Shown here: positions 1 to 5,616 of the stretch, piece by piece | Position numbering within the stretch: the stretch's first letter is position 1 | Layout of the letters: each line of letters opens with the position of its first letter | NCBI GenBank assembly: GCA_011065065.1 | Contig: JAAKFL010000031.1 | Span: 1 to 13,472 of the forward strand | Reading direction: 5' to 3' | Origin: Chlamydiota bacterium | GTDB lineage: Bacteria; Chlamydiota; Chlamydiia; Chlamydiales; SLFE01 | Length of the DNA: 13,472 bases | Position numbers and translations under genes: made by a program | Notes under the pieces: model-generated | What the model saw: only the letters and a program-made list of their open reading frames with translations | What the model was told of the DNA's origin: nothing | The model's database searches: none

Positions 1-198
1 CCGTATTTGCTTAGGCAATTCCCGAAATCTAACCACACAAAGCTTTAATCGATCCCAGGCAGTTGTGGAAACTCCCTTTACAGCAGAAAATGGAAGAGAA
101 ATAATCGCCATAGCCCAGGAGGAATCAATGTTTTCTCTCTCTTTCATAGAAAAATTAAAAGATGAAGGTCCTAGATAACGAACTGATGAAATATTCAT
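1..198 (-). CDS. Partial hypothetical protein, N-terminal 66 residues (gene continues beyond the left edge)
   Basis: Reading leftward from an ATG at 198-196, the frame stays open for all 66 codons to the window edge. The protein begins MNISSVRYLGPSSF and includes a moderately hydrophobic stretch around residues 28-45 (SWAMAIISLPFSAVKG), then a basic segment ending LPKQIR. I recognise no domain and do not assign a function. Three features support a real gene. An AAAGGG ribosome-binding site lies 8 nt before the ATG (plus-strand 207-212). A well-spaced promoter lies just upstream (-35 TTGATA, 17 bp, -10 TACTAT). There is no stop codon in an AT-rich region. It is divergent from rpsL. The hydrophobic patch could be a membrane-associated or amphipathic segment, but too little of the protein is visible to say. 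Confidence 0.6.
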   Translation of the reverse strand, partial: MNISSVRYLGPSSFNFSMKERENIDSSWAMAIISLPFSAVKGVSTTAWDRLKLCVVRFRELPKQIR

Positions 199-232
199 AA
201 ATTCAACCCTTTTATTAATTAGAAAGATGATG

Positions 233-261
233 ATAGTAACACAGAAGAAATTTATTATCAA
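233..261 (-). promoter_or_regulatory. Sigma70/sigma66-type promoter for the leftward partial gene
   Basis: On the minus strand, a TTGATA -35 box (plus 256-261) is followed by a 17-bp spacer and a TACTAT -10 box (plus 233-238). This predicts a transcription start near 226 and a leader of about 28 nt before the ATG at 198. The match is read from sequence only and is not tested. Confidence 0.5.
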
Positions 262-294
262 TCGATTAAATTATTGAATTATTTATTAATTAAA

Positions 295-420
295 ATGGAC
301 AGGATGGACAGGATGGACGAAATGGACGAGATTGACTATAGTGGACCCCGTTGTCTAGACAAAAATGCGCTTTCTTTTTGTCCATCCTGTCCATTTCGTC
401 CATCTCGTCCATTTCGTCCT
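295..420. repeat. Inverted array of 9-bp repeats (ATGGACNNN) between divergent promoters
   Basis: The left arm (295-336) has four 9-bp units, ATGGACAGG, ATGGACAGG, ATGGACGAA and ATGGACGAG, followed by a degenerate unit. The right arm (380-420) is a tandem of the reverse-complement units (CCTGTCCAT, TTCGTCCAT, CTCGTCCAT and so on). The arms can pair over about 40 bp with a few mismatches around an approximately 44-nt loop (336-379). The right arm ends in six T (420-425) and the left arm is preceded by four A, so the hairpin resembles a weak terminator in both directions. It lies between the two predicted -35 boxes. The same 9-bp unit recurs after rsgA and after rho. An open frame across it reads MDRMDRMDEMDE, which is most likely an accident of the 9-bp period. 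Confidence 0.8.
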
Positions 421-466
421 TTTTTAAAAAAAATATTTTACACTCTCGAGCAGCATTACTAATTTA

Positions 467-495
467 TTGCATAAAAGCTCAATTTTTCCTATAAT
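467..495 (+). promoter_or_regulatory. Promoter of the rpsL-rpsG-fusA-rpsJ operon
   Basis: TTGCAT (467-472) is followed by a 17-bp spacer and a perfect TATAAT (490-495). The predicted start is near 502, giving a leader of about 50 nt before the rpsL ATG. The upstream region is strongly AT-rich, which suits a strong ribosomal promoter. The consensus -10 box and ideal spacing make this the best promoter in the window. Confidence 0.7.
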
Positions 496-504
496 GCTCA
501 TTAT

Positions 505-523
505 CTGCCTCAATTTAAGGCAG
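505..523 (+). promoter_or_regulatory. Small hairpin in the rpsL leader
   Basis: CTGCCT (505-510) pairs with AGGCAG (518-523) around a 7-nt loop. It sits within a few nucleotides of the predicted transcript 5' end. There is no T-run, so it is not a terminator. It may stabilise the 5' end or have no role. The rpsL ribosome-binding site AAGGAG (538-543) lies 15 nt downstream and is unpaired in this fold. Confidence 0.35.
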
Positions 524-552
524 TGATTAAAGAAACGAAGGAGTGGGCACAT

Positions 553-927
553 ATGCCGACAATCAATCAATTGTTGCGCAAACCGCGAAAGAAGAAACAG
601 AAGCGCACAAAGTCTCCTGCTCTGAAGGCTTGTCCTCAGAGACGTGGAGTATGTCTTCAGGTGAAGACGAAGACACCGAAGAAGCCGAACTCGGCTTTGA
701 GAAAGGTGGCGTGGGTCCGTTTATCAACGGGTCAGGAAGTGATTGCCTATATTGGTGGTGAAGGTCACAACTTGCAAGAGCACAGTATTGTATTAGTGCG
801 AGGGGGAAGGGTCAAAGACCTTCCTGGTGTGAGGTATCACATTGTCCGCGGTTCGTTGGACTGTGCGGCAGTTCAGGACCGAAAGCAAAGAAGATCGAAA
901 TACGGGGCCAAGCGTCCTAAGAAGTAA
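553..927 (+). CDS. rpsL: 30S ribosomal protein S12
   Basis: This 124-residue protein is full length for S12, a decoding-centre protein of the small subunit that helps monitor codon-anticodon pairing. It starts MPTINQLLRK and contains the hallmark TPKKPNSALRKV (41-52), IGGEGHNLQEHS (67-78) and RGGRVKDLPGVRYH (83-96), ending in a basic KQRRSKYGAKRPKK tail. Lys43 and Lys88, where streptomycin-resistance substitutions occur in other bacteria, are both wild type. I chose the ATG at 553 because it gives the conserved N-terminus and has AAGGAG 9 nt upstream. An in-frame start at 523 would add ten residues foreign to the family. It is the first gene of the operon and is followed by an unusually long folded spacer. 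Confidence 0.98.
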   Translation: MPTINQLLRKPRKKKQKRTKSPALKACPQRRGVCLQVKTKTPKKPNSALRKVAWVRLSTGQEVIAYIGGEGHNLQEHSIVLVRGGRVKDLPGVRYHIVRGSLDCAAVQDRKQRRSKYGAKRPKK

Positions 928-1047
928 CGCTAGGATGCATCTGGATATGCATCCTGGTCCGTGATTTATGTTTTGCTAAGTGGAGCCTAAATCACGCACA
1001 GGACTCGTTAATGAGTTCAGGTGAAGTTCTTTTGATCTTCTTATACC

Positions 1048-1084
1048 CCGGGTTGCAACCTATTTCCCGGCAACGGCTTTTTTT
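1048..1084 (+). terminator. Terminator-like hairpin inside the rpsL-rpsG spacer (plus strand)
   Basis: CC (1048-1049) and GTTGC (1052-1056) pair with GCAAC (1070-1074) and GG (1075-1076), leaving a GG bulge. One C and seven T (1078-1084) follow directly. This has the form of an intrinsic terminator. It competes with the larger 1044-1204 helix, which uses the same bases. A mirror copy on the other strand lies at 1163-1198. If active, it would attenuate rpsG-fusA-rpsJ relative to rpsL. Confidence 0.4.
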
Positions 1085-1162
1085 AGGCCGCATATACAAA
1101 CTGAACGACGAGCACAACCCCTAAGGGTTGGGCGAGGAGAGAAGAGCAGTAGATGCGAGGCT

Positions 1163-1198
1163 AAAAAAAGATGGTTGCTGGAAAAATAGATTGCAACC
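1163..1198 (-). terminator. Mirror terminator-like hairpin inside the rpsL-rpsG spacer (minus strand)
   Basis: Read on the minus strand, GGTTGC (from 1198-1193) pairs with GCAACC (from 1178-1173) around a 14-nt loop. ATC and seven T (1169-1163) follow. It is the inverted counterpart of the 1048-1084 module. No minus-strand gene enters from the right, so its use as a terminator is unclear. It may simply reflect the inverted-repeat origin of the element. Confidence 0.35.
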
Positions 1199-1238
1199 GG
1201 GGTAATACGGTTGAAAATTTGAAACGTATGAGGAAATT

Positions 1239-1712
1239 ATGTCTAGAAGACGTCGAGCTGAAAAGCGTGAAATTATGCCAGATCCTAGGTTTGGGAGTGC
1301 ACTGCTTGCGCTTTTTATTAACAAAATTATGCTGCAAGGCAAGAAGTCTGTAGCCCGCCGCGTTGTTTACAATGCATTAGAGAAATTTGCGAAAAAAGTG
1401 AATAAAGAGGATCCCCTAGAGGCTTTTGAAGAGGCGCTTGAAAGAGCTAAGCCAACTTTGGAAGTGAAGTCTCGTCGAATTGGGGGTGCTACTTATCAGA
1501 TCCCGATTGAAATCCCTGGAAATCGTCGAACAGCTTTAGCTATGCGTTGGATTATCAACCATGCGCGGAAGAAGCCTGGTCGTGCGATGGAAGAGGCTCT
1601 TGCAACAGAACTTGCTGATTGTTTTAACAATCAGGGAACAACCATTAAAAAGAAAGACGACACTCATAGGATGGCGGAGGCGAATAAGGCCTTTGCTCAC
1701 TATAAGTGGTAA
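1239..1712 (+). CDS. rpsG: 30S ribosomal protein S7
   Basis: This 157-residue protein is the usual length for S7, the primary assembly protein of the 30S head, which binds the 3' major domain of 16S rRNA and lines the E site. It starts MSRRRRAEKREIMPDPRF and carries the family's NKIMLQGKKSVARRVVYNAL block (28-47), RRIGGATYQIPIEI (79-92) and RRTALAMRWIINHAR (96-110), and ends AHYKW. The ATG at 1239 has TGAGG 5 nt upstream and gives the conserved N-terminus. The stop lies 12 nt before fusA, so the two are co-translated neighbours. S7 is the known autoregulator of this operon in E. coli, which makes the folded spacer just upstream of interest. Confidence 0.98.
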   Translation: MSRRRRAEKREIMPDPRFGSALLALFINKIMLQGKKSVARRVVYNALEKFAKKVNKEDPLEAFEEALERAKPTLEVKSRRIGGATYQIPIEIPGNRRTALAMRWIINHARKKPGRAMEEALATELADCFNNQGTTIKKKDDTHRMAEANKAFAHYKW

Positions 1713-1724
1713 GAGGAGATTTCA

Positions 1725-3812
1725 ATGCCAAGACCTAAGAATGAACAATTAAAAGATCTCCGCAACATTGGGATTATGGCCCACATTGATGCGGGGAAAA
1801 CGACCACCACAGAAAGGATTCTCTACTATTCTGGACGTCTACACCGTATGGGTGAGGTTCACGATGGCGGTGCAACCATGGACTGGATGGAGCAGGAGCA
1901 AGAGCGTGGAATCACGATCACATCAGCTGCAACACGAGTCAGTTGGAATGATACCACAATTAACATCATTGACACTCCCGGGCACGTAGACTTCACGATT
2001 GAAGTGGAGAGATCTCTTCGTGTTTTGGATGGTTCGGTAGCGGTATTCTGTGCTGTGAGTGGGGTGGAGCCTCAGTCAGAAACAGTTTGGCGTCAAGCGG
2101 ACCGTTACGGAGTTCCAAGGATTGCGTTTTGTAACAAGATGGACCGTACAGGAGCAGACTTTTTTGCAACGGTTCAATCAATGCGCGACAAATTGCATGC
2201 GAATGCAATTCCTGTTCAATGTCCGATTGGAGCTGAAGGGGACTTTGTCGGAATGGTCGACCTTGTCACCATGAAGGCCTGCATCTTTAAAGATGAGACT
2301 CTCGGTGCTGAGTGGATTGAAGAAGACATCCCAGCTGATCTTCTGGAGAAATGTCAAGAAATGCGCTCAGAACTTTTGGACGAGCTAGCCACAGTTGACG
2401 AAGAGGACGAGGACTTCATGATGAAAGTTCTTGACGATCCTGACAGTTTGACTGCAGATGAGATCCACGCTGCGATTCGGAAAGGGGTCATCAACAATAA
2501 GTTTAACCCTGTTCTTTGCGGATCTGCCTTTAAGAACAAAGGGGTGCAGCAGCTTCTCAATGCCATTGTTCATTGGATGCCTTCTCCTCTTGACCGAACA
2601 AACGTCAAAGCCATTGATCTTAAAACTGACGAAGAGTTTGATATCCAGCCAGATGATGACGAACCATTTGCGGCTCTCGCCTTTAAGATTATGAGTGATC
2701 CATATATTGGGCGATTGACTTATATTCGAATTTACCGAGGTGGGGTTAATAAAGGAGCTACAGTTCTCAACACGACTAAAGATCATAAAGAGAGAATTTC
2801 TCGAATCGTTAGGATGCATGCGAACAAGCGCGAGGACATGGACGAGGTTTATTCCGGTGATATCGTGGCGGTTGTGGGGCTTAAACGAACCACAACAGGA
2901 GATACTCTATCGGCGCTTGATACGCCAGTATTATTAGAGAAGATGGAGTTTCCAGAGCCTGTGATTTCGATGGCGATAGAACCCAATTCCAAAGCTGACC
3001 GTGAAAAGCTATCCACAGCGTTGCAATCGCTTTCGGAAGAGGATCCCACTTTCCGTGTGACAAGTAATGAAGAGACTGGTCAGACGATTATTGCGGGGAT
3101 GGGTGAATTGCACCTTGAGATTCTGCGAGACCGGATGATCCGTGAGTTTAAAGTTGAGGCGAATGTTGGAAAACCACAAGTGGCCTATAAGGAAACCATT
3201 ACCACATCTGGTAGCTCCAAAACCAAGTTTGTCAAGCAGACTGGGGGACGTGGTCAGTACGCTCACGTTGAGCTTGAGATCAAGCCTAATGAAGTGGGTA
3301 AAGGTAACGAGGTTGCCAGCAAGATTGTGGGTGGAGTGATTCCTAAGGAATACATTCCAGCGGTGATCAAAGGGATTAATGAGGGTCTTACACGCGGAGC
3401 GTTAGCGGGGTATTCGCTCGTGGACGTTTGTGTGGAGATAGTGTTTGGATCTTTCCACGAAGTGGACTCGAACGAGATGGCCTTTAAGATCTGCGGATCG
3501 ATGTCCATTATCGAAGCTGTGAAAAACAGTAAGCCTGTGATCCTTGAGCCGATTATGAAGGTTGTGGTCACCACACCTGAAGCTAATATGGGAGACATCA
3601 TTGGCGACATCAACCGTCGTCGAGGAAGAATCCTTGGACAAGAGAACCTAAAAGGATCTGTCATTATTAATTCTGAGGTTCCGTTGAGTGAAATGTTTGG
3701 ATACTCCACAACTCTGCGTTCCTTATCATCAGGTCGAGCGGCCTATACAATGGAACCGGATCACTTTGAACGTGTCCCATCAAAAATACAAGAAGAAATT
3801 ATTAAAGGATAA
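1725..3812 (+). CDS. fusA: Translation elongation factor G
   Basis: This 695-residue cytosolic GTPase drives ribosomal translocation of tRNA and mRNA and, with RRF, ribosome recycling. The G-domain motifs are intact: AHIDAGKT (19-26), the ERGITI switch I block (60-65), DTPGH (83-87), NKMD (137-140) and GSA (266-268). Domain II follows, and domains III-V include the GMGELHLEI motif typical of EF-G. It ends in a conserved C-terminal YSTTLRSLSSGRA region. Length matches the family. A strong AGAGGAG site sits just before the ATG, overlapping the end of rpsG. No tuf gene follows, which agrees with the chlamydial arrangement in which EF-Tu is encoded elsewhere. I see nothing abnormal. Confidence 0.98.
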   Translation: MPRPKNEQLKDLRNIGIMAHIDAGKTTTTERILYYSGRLHRMGEVHDGGATMDWMEQEQERGITITSAATRVSWNDTTINIIDTPGHVDFTIEVERSLRVLDGSVAVFCAVSGVEPQSETVWRQADRYGVPRIAFCNKMDRTGADFFATVQSMRDKLHANAIPVQCPIGAEGDFVGMVDLVTMKACIFKDETLGAEWIEEDIPADLLEKCQEMRSELLDELATVDEEDEDFMMKVLDDPDSLTADEIHAAIRKGVINNKFNPVLCGSAFKNKGVQQLLNAIVHWMPSPLDRTNVKAIDLKTDEEFDIQPDDDEPFAALAFKIMSDPYIGRLTYIRIYRGGVNKGATVLNTTKDHKERISRIVRMHANKREDMDEVYSGDIVAVVGLKRTTTGDTLSALDTPVLLEKMEFPEPVISMAIEPNSKADREKLSTALQSLSEEDPTFRVTSNEETGQTIIAGMGELHLEILRDRMIREFKVEANVGKPQVAYKETITTSGSSKTKFVKQTGGRGQYAHVELEIKPNEVGKGNEVASKIVGGVIPKEYIPAVIKGINEGLTRGALAGYSLVDVCVEIVFGSFHEVDSNEMAFKICGSMSIIEAVKNSKPVILEPIMKVVVTTPEANMGDIIGDINRRRGRILGQENLKGSVIINSEVPLSEMFGYSTTLRSLSSGRAAYTMEPDHFERVPSKIQEEIIKG

Positions 3813-3817
3813 ACTTT

Positions 3818-4144
3818 ATGGCCAAAACAAGTAAAAAAGAAAGGCAAAAGATCCGTATCCGTTTGAAGGGATACTGTCAACGCCTATTAGATCAATCGGC
3901 TCATGACATTGTCGAGACCGCCAAGCGTACTGGTGCCAGAGTAGCGGGTCCTATCCCGTTGCCAACGCGCCGAGAAATCTTTACAGTCTTACGCTCGCCT
4001 CACGTGAACAAGAAATCACGGGAGCAGTTTGAGATGCGTACGCACAAGCGTGTGATTGATATCATTAGGCCTACCCCGAAGACAGTGGAAGCGTTGAAGA
4101 CGTTGACACTTCCAGCGGGGATCGATATTACGATCAAAGCGTAA
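3818..4144 (+). CDS. rpsJ: 30S ribosomal protein S10 (NusE)
   Basis: This 108-residue S10 is part of the 30S head. In many bacteria it also acts as NusE, binding NusB in antitermination complexes and contacting NusG. The family core is clear: RIRLKGY (13-19), a long TAKRTGARVAGPIPLPTRRE segment, the HVNKKSREQFEMRTHKRVIDI loop, and a C-terminal LPAGIDITIKA strand. The N-terminus MAKTSKKERQK is basic. The ATG lies 5 nt after the fusA stop, and its AAAGGA site (3804-3809) is made of the last fusA codons, so translation is coupled. In most bacteria S10 heads the S10-spc operon; finding it last behind fusA is a chlamydial gene order. Two terminator-like hairpins follow. Confidence 0.98.
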   Translation: MAKTSKKERQKIRIRLKGYCQRLLDQSAHDIVETAKRTGARVAGPIPLPTRREIFTVLRSPHVNKKSREQFEMRTHKRVIDIIRPTPKTVEALKTLTLPAGIDITIKA

Positions 4145-4169
4145 AAGTTCTTTTGGGAATTTTAATTTT

Positions 4170-4202
4170 AACGCAGAGATGCAAAGACGCTAAGGCGCAG
4201 AG
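4170..4202. repeat. CGCAGAG-type dispersed repeat
   Basis: The stretch contains CGCAGAGATG, CAAAGACGC, TAAGG and CGCAGAG. It belongs to a degenerate 'CGCAGAGACGCAGAG' repeat style that I recall from spacers of many environmental bacteria. Its right half is the left arm of the rpsJ terminator. Family assignment is from memory only. Confidence 0.5.
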
Positions 4203-4223
4203 ATAATGCCTTAGCGTTTTTTT
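4187..4223 (+). terminator. Intrinsic terminator of the rpsJ operon
   Basis: ACGCTAAGGC (4187-4196) pairs perfectly with GCCTTAGCGT (4208-4217) around an 11-nt loop, and seven T follow (4217-4223). It lies 43 nt after the rpsJ stop. The 5' arm and loop are made from the CGCAGAG-type repeat. This is the clearest terminator in the window. Confidence 0.85.
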
Positions 4224-4239
4224 ATAGGTTATATTCATT

Positions 4240-4266
4240 ATCTTCCCCCGGCAGGGGGAAGATTTT
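4240..4266 (+). terminator. Second hairpin, probable back-up terminator
   Basis: ATCTTCCCCC (4240-4249) pairs with GGGGGAAGAT (4254-4263) around a GGCA tetraloop, a perfect 10-bp stem. Only four T (4263-4266) follow, so it is weaker than the first terminator 17 nt upstream. It may instead be a protective 3'-end hairpin. Confidence 0.55.
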
Positions 4267-4318
4267 GATCAGTTATGCCTAATGCAGGCCCGGTCCCTTT
4301 CACTGATTAAAAACACGT

Positions 4319-4466
4319 AGAGTCCTGGAAGGACGACATCTGACAGCCTAGGGTGGAACGGAGTGGAACCCTAGGGCAAATGTGACGATAAAGATTCAGA
4401 GTCCTGAAAGGACGGCATATTAAGGTCCAAATGATCGAGGACACAATATGCCGTCCTTCCAGGACT
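4319..4466. repeat. REP/BIME-like palindromic cluster between convergent genes
   Basis: Two direct copies of AGAGTCCTGRAAGGACGRCAT lie at 4319-4339 and 4398-4418. An inverted third copy is at 4448-4466. Each copy contains the mini-palindrome GTCCT-n3-AGGAC. Copies two and three form a 22-bp inverted repeat (4400-4421 with 4445-4466) with one mismatch and a 23-nt loop. Between copies one and two, CCTAGGGT (4347-4354) pairs with ACCCTAGG (4368-4375). Short palindromes in direct and inverted order, placed in a convergent spacer, are the layout of REP/BIME elements. No RAYT-type transposase is in this window. The cluster may also stabilise or terminate the rsgA transcript, as no ordinary terminator is seen for it. 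Confidence 0.65.
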
Positions 4467-4467
4467 A

Positions 4468-4485
4468 GGATGGACAGGATGTTTT
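4468..4485. repeat. Short copy of the 9-bp GGATGGACA repeat
   Basis: GGATGGACA followed by GGATGTTTT lies immediately after the REP-like cluster and 15 nt from the rsgA stop codon. It is the same 9-bp unit as in the arrays at 295-420 and 13413-13448. Confidence 0.5.
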
Positions 4486-4500
4486 CTAAATGGACTTGTT

Positions 4501-5616
4501 CTACCGCCTAAGATACCCTTCATCAATGTCTTTTGACAAGGCGGCATAAGACTCGTACCGCAACCGAGAGATCTCCCCTTTTTCCACCGCCTCAATAACG
4601 GCGCAGTCTGGCTCGTGCAAATGAGAACAGTTCGGGAACTTGCATTTAGGGAGATAGCGAGCAAACTCTTCGAAATAAAACGGTAGCTCTTCTTTATCAA
4701 GATCCCACATGCCAAAGCTCTTAATTCCAGGAGTATCGATCACCCAACCACCACATTCCAATGAAATTAACGTGGCATGAGTCGTCGTGTGAGCTCCTTT
4801 TCGCGTCCGATCAACCACCACGCCGACCTTCAAGTCCAAACCTGTGATGACATTAATCAGTGAAGATTTTCCGACTCCAGATTGCCCCGAAAAAACAGAA
4901 GCTTTATCTGTCATCACAGCTTTCAAATCCTCGATACCTTCACCAGTTTCAGCACTGACGAGAACAACTTGAATTCCCGATTTTTCGTGAGCGCGCACAA
5001 ATCTTTCTAAAAGGTCCTTCTGATCATCACCGTCTAAAAGATCGATCTTGTTCACCACGATCACAGGTTCCATGTTTCCTTTGTCAGTTGCAATAATGTA
5101 ACGGTCGACGAGTGAAGGTTTGAGAGGCGGAATTCCGACAGAGGTGGTGATCAAAACCTGGTCGATGTTGGCGGCAATCAGTTGCTGCTTTTTTTGAGAA
5201 ATGGTATCGGCACGGGATAAAGTAGATTTACGCGGTTCGACATAGTAAATGAACCCCTCTTGATGTTCGAGAGGCTCTATCAGAACGAAATCGCCTACGG
5301 CCACGAGATTTTTGTATCGAGTTTTCACTTTTTTGAGTAAGCCGCGGAGTTCACAAAGGAGTTGTCCAGACGGAGTATCCACGATGATTCCTTCGGATTT
5401 AATGGAGATCACGCGTCCTTTTAAAAGCTTGTCTCGGTCGAGCTTTGAAAGAATTTCTTTAGACAGCTCTTCTTGAAATTTGTCAAAGTCGGTTTTCTTA
5501 TACTTGGAGCGATCTTTTTGGGAAGCCACTTTACGTTCTTGACGCCCAGCTTTTTTATCCTTGGCGTAAAACTCTTCTTCAATTTGATCAGGATCGATTT
5601 TTTTCTTTTTCTTCAT
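4501..5616 (-). CDS. rsgA: Ribosome small-subunit-dependent GTPase A (RsgA/YjeQ/EngC)
   Basis: This 371-residue circularly permuted GTPase checks late 30S maturation and releases RbfA. Motif order is permuted as expected: G4 NKID (189-192), G5 SAETGEG (221-227), then G1 GQSGVGKSS (244-252) and G3 DTPG (294-297). An OB-fold occupies roughly 64-125. The C-terminal zinc site is Cys325-x4-Cys330-x-His332-x5-Cys338, an exact family match. The first 60 residues are an unusually long, lysine-rich extension beginning MKKKKKIDPD, likely RNA-contacting but not a known domain. The start codon overlaps the upstream methyltransferase stop as ATGA, so the two are translationally coupled. It is the last gene of the minus-strand operon and converges on rpsJ. 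Confidence 0.96.
   Translation of the reverse strand: MKKKKKIDPDQIEEEFYAKDKKAGRQERKVASQKDRSKYKKTDFDKFQEELSKEILSKLDRDKLLKGRVISIKSEGIIVDTPSGQLLCELRGLLKKVKTRYKNLVAVGDFVLIEPLEHQEGFIYYVEPRKSTLSRADTISQKKQQLIAANIDQVLITTSVGIPPLKPSLVDRYIIATDKGNMEPVIVVNKIDLLDGDDQKDLLERFVRAHEKSGIQVVLVSAETGEGIEDLKAVMTDKASVFSGQSGVGKSSLINVITGLDLKVGVVVDRTRKGAHTTTHATLISLECGGWVIDTPGIKSFGMWDLDKEELPFYFEEFARYLPKCKFPNCSHLHEPDCAVIEAVEKGEISRLRYESYAALSKDIDEGYLRR

Larger units (their letters stand above)
928..1238 (+). promoter_or_regulatory. Folded 311-nt rpsL-rpsG intercistronic region, candidate structured RNA or regulatory element
   Basis: There is no credible gene here. Four structures can be read. H1 is a perfect 9-bp stem, 932-940 with 947-955. 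H2 is a 9-bp stem, 960-968 with 988-996, extended by GTC 957-959 with GAC 1002-1004. H3 is an imperfect helix of about 43 bp pairing 1044-1093 with 1153-1204, broken by small bulges. H4, in its apical loop, pairs CAACCC 1115-1120 with GGGTTG 1125-1130, flanked by ACTG 1100-1103 with CAGT 1147-1150. The helix ends about 25 nt before the rpsG ribosome-binding site (TGAGG 1229-1233). In E. coli, S7 represses its own synthesis by binding the shorter rpsL-rpsG spacer, so a regulatory role is reasonable but unproven. A degenerate palindromic insertion is the main alternative. Confidence 0.55.

Noticed and set aside
274..462. Open frame from a TTG encoding MDRMDRMDEMDE and a PF/RP-rich tail
   Set aside because: It is produced by the 9-bp repeat having a period divisible by three. 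There is no ribosome-binding site, the inverted array reads as unrelated peptide in the second half, and the frame overlaps the rpsL promoter region.
928..1238. Known ncRNA (6S, SRP RNA, tmRNA, RNase P RNA) in the rpsL-rpsG spacer
   Set aside because: I looked for the SRP apical motif, the RNase P GAGGAAAGUC core and tmRNA ends and saw none. The long helix lacks the large central bubble expected of 6S RNA.
1121..1353. Open frames on both strands in the rpsL-rpsG spacer (1121-1342 minus, 1171-1353 plus)
   Set aside because: They overlap the start of rpsG, have no family resemblance, and cover an inverted repeat. The spacer is better explained as structured RNA or a repeat.
2385..2819. 144-codon antisense frame within fusA, and a similar one at 3263-3709
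   Set aside because: They are shadows of the conserved fusA coding frame, with no ribosome-binding site or recognisable protein.
1024..4153. Shared 10-mer AAGTTCTTTT at 1024-1033 and 4144-4153
   Set aside because: It is short, AT-rich and without matching flanks, so chance is sufficient.
4371..4715. 114-codon minus-strand frame crossing the REP-like cluster into rsgA
   Set aside because: It is an out-of-frame shadow of the rsgA C-terminus extended through the spacer. The rsgA frame has the intact zinc site and motifs.
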